Source: an uncultured Geobacteraceae bacterium (GTDB lineage Bacteria > Desulfobacterota > Desulfuromonadia > Geobacterales > Pseudopelobacteraceae). From it: 54,570 bases of DNA. Made by a program: the position numbers and the translations under genes. Shown here one piece after another: positions 9,861 through 19,500 of the stretch; within the stretch, counting starts at the first letter, position 1, and the number at the start of each line of letters is the position of its first letter. Under the pieces are notes generated by a model. That model saw nothing but the letters and a program-made list of their open reading frames with translations, was not told where the DNA came from and did no database searches. Location of the stretch: the NCBI GenBank assembly GCA_903862245.1, contig CAIOXL010000183.1, positions 1-54,570 of the forward strand, in the 5' to 3' direction.

Positions 9861-10139
9861 ATGAAAAAAATCAGTGCCGTAGTAGCCATGCTTGCCGTAA
9901 CCGCTTTTGCCGGAGCCGCCCTCGCAGCTGACGTGATCGACCTGCCCGCTTCAATGGGTAAAATTTCCTTCCCGCATAAAAAGCATCAGGAAATGCTGAA
10001 GGATTGCAAGAAGTGCCACGAAAAAGGTCCGGGCAAGATTGCCGAGCTCGGCAAAGATTGGGCTCACAAAACCTGCAAGGGATGCCACACTGAAATGAAA
10101 AAAGGTCCTACCTCATGCAAGGATTGCCACAAGAAGTAA
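9861..10139 (+). CDS. ppcA: Periplasmic triheme cytochrome c7, PpcA family
   Basis: A 92-residue secreted protein. A Sec signal peptide of about 20-23 residues ends ALAA before a mature chain of roughly 70 residues. Three CxxCH heme sites are visible (CKKCH, CKGCH, CKDCH), together with HKKHQEM, whose histidines supply axial ligands. The order and spacing match the Geobacter PpcA-E family, with KKCHEKGPGKI and EMKKGPT strongly diagnostic. The protein carries electrons across the periplasm to outer-membrane extracellular electron-transfer complexes. The start at 9861 has AGGAG at ideal spacing, and the upstream in-frame ATG lacks one. Which of the ppc paralogues this is cannot be decided from sequence alone. 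Confidence 0.93.
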   Translation: MKKISAVVAMLAVTAFAGAALAADVIDLPASMGKISFPHKKHQEMLKDCKKCHEKGPGKIAELGKDWAHKTCKGCHTEMKKGPTSCKDCHKK

Positions 10140-10162
10140 GCTGAACTGAGAATACGGTCACA

Positions 10163-10200
10163 AAAGAGGACAGCGCACCGTTGCGCTGTCCTCTTTTTTT
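10163..10200 (+). terminator. Intrinsic terminator of the cytochrome gene
   Basis: A perfect stem AAAGAGGACAGCGCA / TGCGCTGTCCTCTTT is followed by a T run. It lies between the cytochrome gene and the leftward glycosylase gene, and can probably serve both. Confidence 0.9.
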
Positions 10201-11068
10201 AATCTGCGACCAGGTAGCCGCCCCCCCGTTTCATCAGAAAACCTTCCGCCTGTAGCGCCTCAAGGTTCCGTTCAACCGTTTCCCGTCCCGCCGCCGACTG
10301 GGTTAACAGCTCTTCCACCGTTATTCCCGGTTGTGCCAGTACCTCCCGCAGCAACCGGCTGCGCAGCTGCCGGTTGGAACCTTCGAAGCGTGTCTGCTGC
10401 ATGTGATGCCTGCTGCGGCGACCCGGATTGGGATGGTTCTGCTTGAGCATGACACCATAATCCATCAGGGCATAATACCACTCGCGCGGACGCTCGCCGT
10501 CGAGTGTCACCGTGATCAGCGGCATGATTTCGCTGTCGGCCACCTGTTCACGGCCGTGGAAGAAAAAGTGAATGAAGAGTGTGCGGATATTGGTTTCAAT
10601 CAGCGGCTCAGCCACGCCGAAGGCAAAGGCCGCCACCGCCCGGGCGGTATAGGGGCCGATGCCGGGCAGCGACTGCAGCTCCTCGACCGTGCGGGGAAAC
10701 ATTCCCCCCCACTGTGCGACGATCGTTTCGGAACAGCGCTTCAGGTACAACGCCCGGCGATTGTAGCCCAACCCCTGCCAGACCCTCAGCAGTTCCGGCA
10801 AGGGAGCTGCGGCCAACGCATGGACGGTCGGAAACGCACCCAGGAATTCGGCATATTTGAGTTTGACCCGTTCAACCTGCGTCTGCTGCAGCATAATCTC
10901 CGACACAAGAATCCGGTACGGGTCATCGGTTGCGCGCCACGGCATGGGACGCGGATTGGCATGGTAATAGGCATAGATCAGTGTGCGAAAAGCGCTGACA
11001 GCCTCCGGGGAGAGCCCGTTACGGCCGAGAAAAAATGCGGTCAGATATTCCGGTGTCAGTCGGGTCAC
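10199..11068 (-). CDS. MutY-like HhH-GPD DNA glycosylase lacking the Fe-S cluster ligands
   Basis: A 289-residue adenine-glycosylase-like repair protein. The catalytic-glutamate segment of MutY is present ([13 protein letters not shown], about residue 57), as are [11 protein letters not shown] and the helix-hairpin-helix [18 protein letters not shown]. Two things are odd. The position of the MutY catalytic aspartate (LDGNV in Escherichia coli) reads IETNI here, a glutamate. The four cysteines that hold the 4Fe-4S cluster are absent, with [17 protein letters not shown] in their place. A C-terminal winged-helix-like segment replaces the MutT-like 8-oxoG-recognition domain. The GTG start overlaps the uvrB stop (GTGA), so the pair is co-translated. 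A DNA repair role is likely, but substrate specificity is uncertain. Confidence 0.85.
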   Translation of the reverse strand: MTRLTPEYLTAFFLGRNGLSPEAVSAFRTLIYAYYHANPRPMPWRATDDPYRILVSEIMLQQTQVERVKLKYAEFLGAFPTVHALAAAPLPELLRVWQGLGYNRRALYLKRCSETIVAQWGGMFPRTVEELQSLPGIGPYTARAVAAFAFGVAEPLIETNIRTLFIHFFFHGREQVADSEIMPLITVTLDGERPREWYYALMDYGVMLKQNHPNPGRRSRHHMQQTRFEGSNRQLRSRLLREVLAQPGITVEELLTQSAAGRETVERNLEALQAEGFLMKRGGGYLVAD

Positions 11069-13077
11069 CGCAGCGCCAACTCCTGTGCCTCAAGCGTTCT
11101 CACCCGGTCGCGCAGCCCGGCCGCCTTCTCGAAATTCAGCTCTTTGGCAGCCGCCAGCATCTCCTTGCGCAGTTTTTTTACCAGCTTCGGAATATCCTTC
11201 AGGGCGATGTATTCTTCGCCCGCTTCGGCAACGCCGATCGGCTGCGTAACGTAATCTTTCTCCTCGATCGATTCCAGAATGCTGCGGAATCCCTTCTTCA
11301 CCGTTTCAGGGGTGATGCCATTCTCTTCGTTATATTCCAGCTGTCTGACCCGGCGACGCCCGGTTTCATCGATGCAGGCCTGCATGGAGCGGGTTATGCT
11401 GTCGCCGTACATCAGCACCCGGCCATTGATATTGCGGGCGGCCCGGCCGCAGGTCTGGATGAGCGACCGCTGGGAACGGAGAAACCCCTCCTTGTCGGCA
11501 TCAAGGATCGCAACCAGGGACACCTCCGGAAGATCCAGCCCCTCCCGCAGCAGGTTGATACCGACCAGAACATCGAATTCACCCAGGCGCAGGTCACGGA
11601 TGATCTGCATCCTTTCGATGGTGACGATGTCCGAATGGAGATATTTGATCCGCACCCCCAACTCCCGGTAGTAATTGGTCAGCTCTTCAGCCATGCGTTT
11701 GGTCAGGGTCGTCACCAGAACCCGCTCGCCCCGGGCAACGGTTTCGCGGACTTCGTGGAGCAGGTCGTCCACCTGACCGTAGCCCTCTCCCGCTGTTACC
11801 GGCCGAACCTCAATAACCGGATCAACCAGGCCGGTCGGACGGATGATCTGCTCCACAAACAGGCCGCCGCTCGCTTCAAGTTCATAATCAGCCGGCGTTG
11901 CCGACACATACACCGCCTGCCGGATGCGGGTCTGAAACTCCTGAAAATTGAGCGGGCGGTTATCAAGTGCCGCCGGCAGGCGAAAGCCGTAATTAACCAG
12001 CGTTTCCTTGCGCGAACGGTCCCCCCGGTACATGGCGCCGGTCTGGGGGATGGTGATGTGCGACTCGTCCACAAACAGTACAAAATCATCCGGGAAATAA
12101 TCGATCAGCGTATAGGGGGCTTCACCCGGCTGACGGCCGTCGAAGTAGCGGGAATAGTTTTCAATGCCGTGACAGAACCCCATCTCCTCCATCATTTCGA
12201 TGTCGTAGAGGGTGCGCTGTTCGATACGCTGCGCTTCCAGCAGCATGTTCCGCTCGTTGAAATAGCGGAGCCGCACCGCCAGATCCGTCCTGATCCGCTC
12301 CACCGCCCGCTCCAGCGTTTCGCGAGTGGAAACATAGTGCGAAGCGGGGTAAATGGCGCACTTGGCGATTTTTTGCAGCACCACGCCGCGCAGCGGGTCA
12401 ATTTCGCTGATCGCCTCCACCTCGTCGCCGAAAAACTCGATCCGGAGCGCCCGGTCGTTGTCGTACGCCGGAAAGATTTCAATCACGTCCCCCCGCACCC
12501 GGAAGGTGCCACGGTGAAAATCCATATCGTTACGTTCGTACTGGATTTCGATCAGTTTTTTGAGCAGTTCGTCCCGTCCGTATTCGTCCCCCTGGTGGAA
12601 GAATATATGCATGGACTGATACGCCTCGGGGGAGCCGATGCCGTAGATGCAGGAGACCGATGCGACAATAATGACATCGCGCCGTGTCAGCAGGCTGCGC
12701 GTTGCCGAATGGCGCATCTTGTCGATTTCGTCGTTGATGGCGGAATCTTTTTCAATGAAGGTATCGCTGGACGGGATGTACGCTTCAGGCTGGTAATAAT
12801 CGTAGTAGGAAACAAAATACTCCACGGCGTTATCCGGGAACAGTTCCTTGAACTCACCGTACAGCTGGGCCGCCAGTGTTTTGTTGGGGGCCAGAACCAG
12901 GGCGGGGCGGGAGGTAGCGGCGATGACGTTGGCAACCGTGAAGGTTTTGCCCGAGCCGGTGACACCAAGCAGGGTCTGGTGGCGGTCACCCCGCTCAACG
13001 CCGGCAACCAGCTCGGCAATGGCCTGGGGCTGGTCGCCGCGCGGTGAATATGTGGTTGTAAGATTGAATATCGGCAT
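11065..13077 (-). CDS. uvrB: Excinuclease ABC subunit B
   Basis: A 670-residue damage-verification helicase of nucleotide excision repair. Seen are Walker [11 protein letters not shown] (residues about 38-47), the damage-probing beta-hairpin region [12 protein letters not shown], the helicase motifs through [20 protein letters not shown] and QTCGRAARN, and a C-terminal UVR domain ([18 protein letters not shown]) that binds UvrC. Length and architecture are normal. The gene follows gltX after a short gap and overlaps the downstream glycosylase gene, giving a small repair operon. Confidence 0.98.
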   Translation of the reverse strand: MPIFNLTTTYSPRGDQPQAIAELVAGVERGDRHQTLLGVTGSGKTFTVANVIAATSRPALVLAPNKTLAAQLYGEFKELFPDNAVEYFVSYYDYYQPEAYIPSSDTFIEKDSAINDEIDKMRHSATRSLLTRRDVIIVASVSCIYGIGSPEAYQSMHIFFHQGDEYGRDELLKKLIEIQYERNDMDFHRGTFRVRGDVIEIFPAYDNDRALRIEFFGDEVEAISEIDPLRGVVLQKIAKCAIYPASHYVSTRETLERAVERIRTDLAVRLRYFNERNMLLEAQRIEQRTLYDIEMMEEMGFCHGIENYSRYFDGRQPGEAPYTLIDYFPDDFVLFVDESHITIPQTGAMYRGDRSRKETLVNYGFRLPAALDNRPLNFQEFQTRIRQAVYVSATPADYELEASGGLFVEQIIRPTGLVDPVIEVRPVTAGEGYGQVDDLLHEVRETVARGERVLVTTLTKRMAEELTNYYRELGVRIKYLHSDIVTIERMQIIRDLRLGEFDVLVGINLLREGLDLPEVSLVAILDADKEGFLRSQRSLIQTCGRAARNINGRVLMYGDSITRSMQACIDETGRRRVRQLEYNEENGITPETVKKGFRSILESIEEKDYVTQPIGVAEAGEEYIALKDIPKLVKKLRKEMLAAAKELNFEKAAGLRDRVRTLEAQELALR

Positions 13078-13104
13078 AAAAATCGATGGCGAGACAGCGG
13101 CAGA

Positions 13105-14508
13105 TTATTGTGCGCCCGTGATCTCCCGGGCTCTCTGAATCCGCCGGATCGTTTCCTCCATCCCCAGCGTCGCGACAATTTCGCCGATGCCGGGCGCCTG
13201 CGTCCCCCCCGAAAGAGCAATCCGGACCGGCTGCCCTACCTGACCCATTTTCCAGCCGTTTTCGCTGCAGACCTCCTTGAAAAGCAGATCAATTTCAGCG
13301 GCTTCGGTCACGGGAGCCGGGGAGAGTTTTGCGATGACTGCGGCAAAAACCGCCTGGAGCTGTTCCTTGTCAAACTTGGCCAGAGCGGCTTCGTCGTAGG
13401 TTTCCGGTGCGTTGTAATAAAATACGGCCCGGTCGGCCATCTCTTCCAGGGTCTGGGCCCGCTCCTTCAGGGTGTTGACGACCGTTACCAGATCCGGCCC
13501 GGCAAGCGTTGTTACCTGGCGCGTTGACAGATGGGGCAACAGCAGCCCGGCCAGCCGGGCCGGATCGCTGTTTTTGATATAGTGGGCATTCAGCCAGAGC
13601 AGTTTTTCCGTATTGAAGACGGAAGCGGACCGCCCCACATTCTTGATATCGAACTTCTGAATCATTTCTGCACGACTGAAGATTTCGTCATCCCCGTTGC
13701 TCCACCCGAGCCTGACCAGATAGTTGATCAGCGCTTCCGGCAAAAAGCCCATATCGCGGTAGGCGATCACGCTGGTGGCGCCATGCCGTTTGGAGAGGCG
13801 CGCCTTGTCAGACCCGAGGATCATCGGGACATGGGCAAATTGCGGCACCGGGAATCCGAGCGCCTGATACAGCTGAATCTGCCGCGGCGTGTTGTTGACA
13901 TGGTCATCACCCCGGATAACGGTGGTGATCCGCATGGTGGCATCATCGATCACCACGCAGAAATTATAGGTCGGGGTACCGTCGGTGCGCTGGATGATCA
14001 GGTCGTCCAGCTCTTCATTCGGAAAGGTTATAACCCCCTTGATCAGATCGTCAAAAGAGGTCACCCCCTCCTGCGGCGCCCGAAAGCGGACAACGTACGG
14101 CCGGTCGGCCGGTTGGCTGGTCTGTTCGCGGCAGGTCCCGTCATACTTCGGCTTGCGCCCTTCCTGCATGGCCAGATTGCGTTTGGCATCCAGCTCGTCT
14201 GCACTGCAGTAGCATTTATAGGCTTTGCCGGCATCCAGCAGTTTCTGGACATATTCCTTGTACAGGGGAAACGAGTCCGATTGATAGAAAGGCCCCTCAT
14301 CCCACTCCAGCCCAAGCCATTTCATTCCTTCCAGAATTGCCTCAACCGACTCACTGGTGGAACGCTCCACATCCGTATCTTCAATGCGCAGAATGAACGT
14401 CCCCCCCTGATTTTTGGCCAGCAGCCAATTGAATAGCGCGGTACGGGCTCCGCCGACATGAAGGTACCCGGTGGGGCTGGGGGCAAAACGGACACGAAGT
14501 TCAGACAT
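13105..14508 (-). CDS. gltX: Glutamyl-tRNA synthetase
   Basis: A 467-residue class I synthetase. The HIGH-type motif is [17 protein letters not shown] at residues 10-26 and the KMSKS-type loop is ARLSKRHG near residue 240. A zinc-binding-like CYCSADEL and later CR segment lies in the connective region. The upstream in-frame extension is rejected because [14 protein letters not shown] is the family N-terminus and AAGGAG sits just before the ATG. It may also charge tRNA-Gln with Glu, in organisms that use the GatCAB route; that is inference. The gene lies upstream of uvrB on the same strand with a 27-bp gap. Confidence 0.97.
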   Translation of the reverse strand: MSELRVRFAPSPTGYLHVGGARTALFNWLLAKNQGGTFILRIEDTDVERSTSESVEAILEGMKWLGLEWDEGPFYQSDSFPLYKEYVQKLLDAGKAYKCYCSADELDAKRNLAMQEGRKPKYDGTCREQTSQPADRPYVVRFRAPQEGVTSFDDLIKGVITFPNEELDDLIIQRTDGTPTYNFCVVIDDATMRITTVIRGDDHVNNTPRQIQLYQALGFPVPQFAHVPMILGSDKARLSKRHGATSVIAYRDMGFLPEALINYLVRLGWSNGDDEIFSRAEMIQKFDIKNVGRSASVFNTEKLLWLNAHYIKNSDPARLAGLLLPHLSTRQVTTLAGPDLVTVVNTLKERAQTLEEMADRAVFYYNAPETYDEAALAKFDKEQLQAVFAAVIAKLSPAPVTEAAEIDLLFKEVCSENGWKMGQVGQPVRIALSGGTQAPGIGEIVATLGMEETIRRIQRAREITGAQ

Positions 14509-14618
14509 GTATAACTCCTTGAGACTGGGCAGTATCTGTGCGTATGCAAGCGCGGCCACTATACCATTCCCGCATGATCCAAAAAAGTCTTTTCTGGCCG
14601 GAAGAGACTCTTTTAACT

Positions 14619-14649
14619 TTGACAAGACCCGGTTCTGTCGTGGTAGTAT
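14619..14649 (+). promoter_or_regulatory. Predicted sigma-70 promoter of the acyl-CoA synthetase gene
   Basis: TTGACA at 14619-14624 is followed after 17 bp by GGTAGT (or after 19 bp by TAGTAT). It lies about 30 bp upstream of the ATG at 14679, which supports that start over the upstream in-frame one at 14538. Confidence 0.5.
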
Positions 14650-14678
14650 GCGCCACAAACAGCGTTTTGGGGGTATGC

Positions 14679-16541
14679 ATGCAGACCATTGATTCCCTTA
14701 TCAGGGAAAGTTGCCAAAAATTCAGCGACCAGCCGGCGTTCCACTTTAAACTCGCCGGGGCGTGGCAAAACATGACCTACGGTGCCCTGTGGGAGCTGTC
14801 GGACCGCATTGCGGCCGGTATGCTCAAGAGCGGCTTCACCACTGGCGACCACGCTGCGCTGCTGGCCCCTTCGTCGCCGCAATGGGTGGCCGCCTATCTG
14901 GGGATTCTCAAAGCGGGCGGAGTCGTCGTCCCGATTGACAAGGAGCTGAAAGCTGCTGAACTGCGGCACATTCTGACCGACTGTGATGCCCGTTACGTGT
15001 TCACCGCCCCCCCCTGCCTTGATCTTGTGCTTGAACTTTTTCCGGATATTCCCGCTTTGGAGCTGATTGTGGCACTCGCCCCTTCCGCTTCCGACTCAAC
15101 AGATCCCCGGGTGGTGCAGGTGCTGGATGCGTTAGTGGAAGAATGGCGGGAACTGCTGAGCAGTGTGGAGGTTCCGCCTGATCGCCGCAATAACATGGAA
15201 GTGCTGGCGCGCCAGGCGCACCGTCTGCTCTGCTCCTTTGCTTCACAGGCGGACGCAGGCCCTGCACCGGCGACCCCCCTTGAAGCGTCGGAACAGCTCC
15301 GCAGCAAGCTTACCCGCGAGGGGAAGTTCCTGTCGCTCAATTCACTCTGCCACAGCGCCCCGCTCCCGGAGAAACCACGGGACTGCACCGATACCGCCGT
15401 GATCCTGTACACCTCCGGAACAACCGGACGCTCCAAAGGGGCCATGCTCAGCCACGCCAATATTGTTTCCAACATAAAAGCGGCTGCCGCACACTTCCAG
15501 CTTGATAACAGTATCCACACCCTGTCGTTCCTGCCGATCAACCACGTTTTCGAGCAGGTCTGCGGCATTCTGCTGCCGCTTTCGCTGGGGGGCAAAGTTT
15601 CCTTCAGTGAGTCGCTGAAAAAACTGGGCGAAAATCTCTCCGAAGTCAAACCGACGTTTTTCCTGGCGGTGCCGGCGGTGTACCGGATGATCCTTGACCG
15701 GATCACAAAGAACGTTAATTCCAAAAAACTCTCGCAACTCCTCTTTTCCGTCTCCCTTACCCGACCGATTGTAACCTCGAAAGTGCGGCAGGCATTCGGT
15801 TCCGGCACCATTTTCATCAGCGGCGGCGCCGCGCTTGACCCGGCTATTGCCAAAGGAATGACAGAGTTCGGTTTGTCCATTTATCAGGGGTACGGTATTA
15901 CGGAAACCGCGCCGATCATTAGCGCAGAACAGCCGGGGAACAAAAGGCTCGGCACCATCGGCCGTCCGCTGGATCGCGTCAGCGTGAAGATTGACGAGCC
16001 GAATGATGAGGGGGTAGGGGAGATTGTCGTCAAGGGGCCAAACGTTATGCAGGGGTATTACAAAAACCCTCAGGCGACACTGGAGGTGCTGAATGATGGC
16101 TGGTATCGCACCGGCGACCTCGGCTATCTCAGCTCTGACGGTTTTTTAACGATCAGCGGCCGTGTCAAAAACCTGATCGTCACCCCCAACGGCAAGAATG
16201 TGTATCCGGAAGAGGTGGAGAATGAACTTCTCAAAAGCCTGTTCATAGCTGAAGTAATGGTCTATGGGCATCGGGTCGGCACCGCATCCGAAGAGATTCA
16301 CGCCATTATTTTCCCGAACCAGGAAGCGCTCGACAACCAATGCCGTATTGACGGTAACTGTCCGATGAGTGAAGCTGACGTTGAAGCGCTGCTGCGGAAA
16401 GAGGTTCTGAAAGCATGCAGCGGTCTGGCCGATTACAAGAGGGTCCGCAAATTCACGATCCGCGAAGACGAGTTTCCCAAAACAACGACCCGCAAGATCA
16501 AGCGCTTTGCCGTTGAGGCCAGCATCTCCACCGGCCATTAA
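14679..16541 (+). CDS. AMP-dependent long-chain acyl-CoA synthetase (FadD-like)
   Basis: A 620-residue adenylate-forming enzyme that activates carboxylic acids as acyl-AMP and then acyl-CoA. Motif A3/P-loop is [16 protein letters not shown] (about residue 243). A5 is [11 protein letters not shown]7 is YRTGDLGYL and the C-terminal hinge is [18 protein letters not shown]. The catalytic lysine is in TTRKIKR at the end. The sequence resembles long-chain fatty acid CoA ligases. A low-similarity insert of roughly 90 residues (about 140-230) lies between the N-terminal core and the P-loop. The gene stands alone between gltX and a bidirectional terminator. The exact substrate is not visible from sequence. 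Confidence 0.92.
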   Translation: MQTIDSLIRESCQKFSDQPAFHFKLAGAWQNMTYGALWELSDRIAAGMLKSGFTTGDHAALLAPSSPQWVAAYLGILKAGGVVVPIDKELKAAELRHILTDCDARYVFTAPPCLDLVLELFPDIPALELIVALAPSASDSTDPRVVQVLDALVEEWRELLSSVEVPPDRRNNMEVLARQAHRLLCSFASQADAGPAPATPLEASEQLRSKLTREGKFLSLNSLCHSAPLPEKPRDCTDTAVILYTSGTTGRSKGAMLSHANIVSNIKAAAAHFQLDNSIHTLSFLPINHVFEQVCGILLPLSLGGKVSFSESLKKLGENLSEVKPTFFLAVPAVYRMILDRITKNVNSKKLSQLLFSVSLTRPIVTSKVRQAFGSGTIFISGGAALDPAIAKGMTEFGLSIYQGYGITETAPIISAEQPGNKRLGTIGRPLDRVSVKIDEPNDEGVGEIVVKGPNVMQGYYKNPQATLEVLNDGWYRTGDLGYLSSDGFLTISGRVKNLIVTPNGKNVYPEEVENELLKSLFIAEVMVYGHRVGTASEEIHAIIFPNQEALDNQCRIDGNCPMSEADVEALLRKEVLKACSGLADYKRVRKFTIREDEFPKTTTRKIKRFAVEASISTGH

Positions 16542-16571
16542 GTCTGACACGACCGAAAGACTCCGGAAAAA

Positions 16572-16604
16572 GATCAGGGCGGCCTCGGCCGCCCTGATCT
16601 TTTT
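16572..16604 (+). terminator. Bidirectional intrinsic terminator
   Basis: The near-perfect stem AAAGATCAGGGCGGCC / GGCCGCCCTGATCTTT has A and T runs on both sides. It lies between the convergent acyl-CoA synthetase and radical SAM genes. Confidence 0.9.
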
Positions 16605-17551
16605 CACGCACCCACCGATCGACACCCCTGCCAACTGCCGCGCCGGGTCAACTCGTTAACAATCGCATACCACATTTGATTGTTCTTCAACCCCCACCGG
16701 GGAGCAACACATATCTCCAGTGGTGCTGAACCATACAGCCGCTGGATTGCTATCCGGGGCGGGAGCAGCTCCAGAAAGTCCGCCACCGTTGTTATGTACG
16801 CCTCAAGCGTTACCGGCGTGAACTCCCCCCGGTGATACAGCTCCGCCAGTTCGGTTCCTTCCACGGCATGCAGCTGGTGCAGCTTGAGTGAATCAATAGG
16901 AAGCTCCGCCATCAGGGGTACAGTTTTCAGAAATTCTGCCGCACTCTCCCCCGGAAAGCCATGAATCAGGTGGGCGCAGATGTCAAAATTCCGGCCCGCC
17001 GCGCGCGTGGCCGCCCCGATGAAATCATCCAGGGTATGACCGCGGTTGATGCGGTTCAAAATGGCATCATCCATGGACTGCAGACCAAGTTCAAGACAGA
17101 CATACTTTGTCCGGGCGATATCCGTCAGCAGATCGAGAGCTTCATCGCTCAGCGAGTCCGGGCGTGTTCCAACGGAAATACCGATTACATCCGGATGGTC
17201 AAGAACGCGGCGGTACAGAGCTGACAACAGTTCAGCCGAACCGTAGGTATTGGTGTATTTCTGGAAATAGATGATGAATTTTTCCGAGCCGAGCCGGCTG
17301 CGGTGATAGGCCATTCCCGCCGCCATCTGCTCCTCCAGCGGCACTGCCGACAGGGTCTCCCGGGGTGAGAAGGATACGTTGTTGCAGTAAATACAGCCGC
17401 CGGTCCCCTTGCTGCCGTCACGATTCGGGCAGGTAAAGCCGGCATCAACATTAACCTTGCTGATCCGGCTGCCGAAGCGGCGGCGCAGATAGGTGCCGTA
17501 GGAGTTGAGGTGAAGCTGTGGATGGAGTCGTTCGTCAGGTGCGTTGGACAT
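16604..17551 (-). CDS. TIGR01212-family radical SAM protein (YhcC-like)
   Basis: A 315-residue radical SAM enzyme. The cluster motif is the long-spaced form CPNRDGSKGTGGCIYC (cysteines about residues 42-57) typical of the YhcC/Elp3-like group. KFIIYFQKYTNTYGS, GISVGTRPDSL and ELGLQSMDDAILNRINRGH follow. A helical C-terminal part ends with a cysteine near the terminus. The reaction is unknown. The gene overlaps thiE by 17 bp and should be co-transcribed from the TPP-riboswitch-controlled thi promoter. A thiamin-related role is possible, but the family is widespread outside thi operons. Confidence 0.93.
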   Translation of the reverse strand: MSNAPDERLHPQLHLNSYGTYLRRRFGSRISKVNVDAGFTCPNRDGSKGTGGCIYCNNVSFSPRETLSAVPLEEQMAAGMAYHRSRLGSEKFIIYFQKYTNTYGSAELLSALYRRVLDHPDVIGISVGTRPDSLSDEALDLLTDIARTKYVCLELGLQSMDDAILNRINRGHTLDDFIGAATRAAGRNFDICAHLIHGFPGESAAEFLKTVPLMAELPIDSLKLHQLHAVEGTELAELYHRGEFTPVTLEAYITTVADFLELLPPRIAIQRLYGSAPLEICVAPRWGLKNNQMWYAIVNELTRRGSWQGCRSVGA

Positions 17552-18176
17552 ACTCTTCGATCTTTTTCAGCAGGGATGCGGCAGCACCACGCGGGTCGGC
17601 AGCGGCCAGTATGGCAGAGATAACAGCGACTCCCTGTACATTGGCGGCCAGTGTTTCGGCGATATTTACCGGAGAAATCCCCCCGAGGCCGAGAACGGGA
17701 ATAGCAAGGGCGGAAGCGGCTTCGGCGAGCTTCCCGATGCCGCATGGTTCGCCATAGGCGGCCTTTGAGGGGGTGTGATACACCGGGCCGAAGGTGACAA
17801 AATCGGCACCGTCGACCTGGGCAGAAAGAGCTTCGTCAACCGCATGGGCAGAGTAACCGATAATTTTTTCCCGCCCCAGCAACCGGCGGACAACCGCCAC
17901 CGGCAGACTGTTGCTGCCGAGATGGACACCGTCGGCCTCAGCCGCCAGCGCAACATCGAGACGGTCATTGATGATGAGGCGGGCGTGAAAATCCGAGGTG
18001 ATTCGTCTCAGTTCGTCGGCCAGCCGGAACAGCGCGGCTCCTGAAAGATCCTTTTCGCGCAGCTGAACGGTTCTGACCCCTCCCTCCAGCGCCTGGCGCA
18101 CAAGCTCCGGCAGAGCCCTCCCCCCCCCCTGCATCCGGTCGGTAATCAGGTACAGCCTGAGATCGGTGGTCTGCAT
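17535..18176 (-). CDS. thiE: Thiamine-phosphate synthase
   Basis: A 213-residue TIM-barrel enzyme that joins hydroxymethylpyrimidine diphosphate with thiazole phosphate. The family signatures are visible: TVQLREKDL, LIINDRLDVAL, DGVHLG, IIGYSAH and FGPVYHTPSK, with the phosphate-binding LGLGGISPVN loop near the end. Length is typical. It starts 11 bases after thiG and overlaps the next gene. It belongs to the thiS-thiG-thiE operon under the TPP riboswitch. Confidence 0.96.
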   Translation of the reverse strand: MQTTDLRLYLITDRMQGGGRALPELVRQALEGGVRTVQLREKDLSGAALFRLADELRRITSDFHARLIINDRLDVALAAEADGVHLGSNSLPVAVVRRLLGREKIIGYSAHAVDEALSAQVDGADFVTFGPVYHTPSKAAYGEPCGIGKLAEAASALAIPVLGLGGISPVNIAETLAANVQGVAVISAILAAADPRGAAASLLKKIEEYVQRT

Positions 18177-18187
18177 CAGAACCCTAT

Positions 18188-18967
18188 TCAGCCGATCATG
18201 CCGTCCAGCGGGCTGGAGGCATTGGCGTAGAGCTTGCGCGGAATCCGGCCGGCCTTGTACGACAGTCGGCCGGCAATGACCGCCAGCTTCATCGCCTCCG
18301 CCATGGCGATCGGGTCCTGCGCACCGGCAATGGCGGTGTTCATGAGCACTCCGGCGCAGCCCAGCTCCATGGCGATGGCAGCATCGGATGCTGAACCGAC
18401 ACCGGCGTCCACGATAACCGGTACGCTGACATTCTCCAGAATAATACGAATGTTATAGGGGTTGCGGATACCGAGGCCGCTGCCGATCGGCGCCCCCAGC
18501 GGCATAACCGCCGCACAGCCCAGGTCTTCAAGCTTTTTGCAGACAATCACATCGTCACTGCAGTACGGCAGGACGGTGAAACCCTCGGCCACCAGTATTT
18601 TTGCCGCTTTGAGCAGCTCTTCGTTATCCGGGAACAGGGTTTTCTCATCGCCCAGCACTTCAAGTTTGACAAAATCAGACATCCCGGCTTCGCGGGCCAG
18701 GCGGCAGGTGCGCACAGCGTCATCAGCCGTGTAACAACCGGCGGTATTGGGAAGCAGCGTATATTTCTTCAGGTCTATGTAATCAAGCAGCGACTCTTTG
18801 CTGCGATCGAGATTTACCCGTCGGACCGCCACCGTGATAATTTGTGCTCCTGACATTTCCAGCGCCCGGGCGGTCTGTTCGAAGCTGGCGTACTTGCCGG
18901 TGCCTACCATGAGTCGTGAAGTGAACTCACGCCCACCGATGATTAATGTGTCCGCACTCTGTGTCAT
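18188..18967 (-). CDS. thiG: Thiazole synthase
   Basis: A 259-residue TIM-barrel enzyme that forms the thiazole ring from deoxyxylulose phosphate, dehydroglycine and the sulfur carried on ThiS. Diagnostic stretches are RLMVGTGKY, the Schiff-base lysine region [26 protein letters not shown] and [14 protein letters not shown]. Length is normal. It lies 5 bp after thiS. The dehydroglycine-forming partner (ThiH or ThiO) and the ThiS-activating ThiF are not in this window. Confidence 0.97.
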   Translation of the reverse strand: MTQSADTLIIGGREFTSRLMVGTGKYASFEQTARALEMSGAQIITVAVRRVNLDRSKESLLDYIDLKKYTLLPNTAGCYTADDAVRTCRLAREAGMSDFVKLEVLGDEKTLFPDNEELLKAAKILVAEGFTVLPYCSDDVIVCKKLEDLGCAAVMPLGAPIGSGLGIRNPYNIRIILENVSVPVIVDAGVGSASDAAIAMELGCAGVLMNTAIAGAQDPIAMAEAMKLAVIAGRLSYKAGRIPRKLYANASSPLDGMIG

Positions 18968-18972
18968 ACCGG

Positions 18973-19173
18973 TTATCCTCCGCCAACGAAATGTACTATT
19001 TCGATCTTATCGCCATCTGAAAGGGGCCGCCGGTCATAGTCAACCTTGGGGACTATGTCGGCATTCAGCTCCACCGCCACCCGTTCCCGGCTGATGCCAA
19101 GCTGCTGCAGCAACTCCCCGACCGTGCATCCGTCCGCCGTTTCCACTGAATCACCGTTCAGCACAATCCGCAT
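18973..19173 (-). CDS. thiS: Sulfur-carrier protein ThiS
   Basis: A 66-residue ubiquitin-fold carrier ending in the required GG (IVHFVGGG). Its C-terminal glycine is converted to a thiocarboxylate that donates sulfur to thiazole. The start is MRIVLNGDS, with a GGAGG-type ribosome site; a few upstream in-frame codons are part of the leader. First gene of the thi operon and directly downstream of the riboswitch terminator. Confidence 0.95.
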   Translation of the reverse strand: MRIVLNGDSVETADGCTVGELLQQLGISRERVAVELNADIVPKVDYDRRPLSDGDKIEIVHFVGGG

Positions 19174-19189
19174 GTCAACCTCCACAAAC

Positions 19190-19212
19190 AAAAAAAACCG
19201 CAGCAGCGGCTT
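19190..19212 (-). terminator. Attenuator terminator of the TPP riboswitch
   Basis: On the minus strand AAGCCGC-TGCT-GCGGTTT is followed by TTTTT, just upstream of the thiS ribosome site. A terminator placed between the aptamer and the gene implies transcriptional control. Confidence 0.7.
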
Positions 19213-19232
19213 ATTGATACATCAGTCGGTCG

Positions 19233-19310
19233 CGCTTCCCTACGCCGGCATTACCCGGATCAGGTACGAAGGGTCGCGGATAAACCGCTCTCAGTCGAAA
19301 CTCCCCCAGC
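19233..19310 (-). promoter_or_regulatory. TPP (THI element) riboswitch
   Basis: On the minus strand the conserved aptamer elements appear in order: CTGGGGGAG, ACTGAGAGCGG, GACCCTTCG, ACCTGATCCGGGTAATGCC and GGCGTAGGGAAG. These are the pyrimidine- and pyrophosphate-sensing helices of the thi-box. Thiamin pyrophosphate binding is expected to switch off the thiS-thiG-thiE operon through the downstream terminator. Confidence 0.96.
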
Positions 19311-19318
19311 TTTTTGCC

Positions 19319-19347
19319 AAGGTAGATGATTGCCGCTTCTCTGTCAA
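19319..19347 (-). promoter_or_regulatory. Promoter of the thi operon
   Basis: On the minus strand, consensus TTGACA (19347-19342), a 17-bp spacer and TACCTT (19324-19319) place the transcript start just before the TPP aptamer. Confidence 0.7.
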
Positions 19348-19500
19348 TTCAATTTTGGGCGGGGCACAGGGCCATCGCCGCTGACATTTTTTTACCATCT
19401 GCCGGCTATCTATTGAAGTTATTGTATATTTCTGGCATTGTGCTTCCAGTTTCGTGGAACGCTCAGTGCGGGCATAACTGGCGGGGGGGATGCGGAGAAT

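Noticed and set aside
11035-13047. 670-codon open frame on the plus strand opposite uvrB
   Set aside because: Although very long, it mirrors uvrB in antisense, and the translated sequence is low in structure with many His/Asp/Arg runs typical of shadows.
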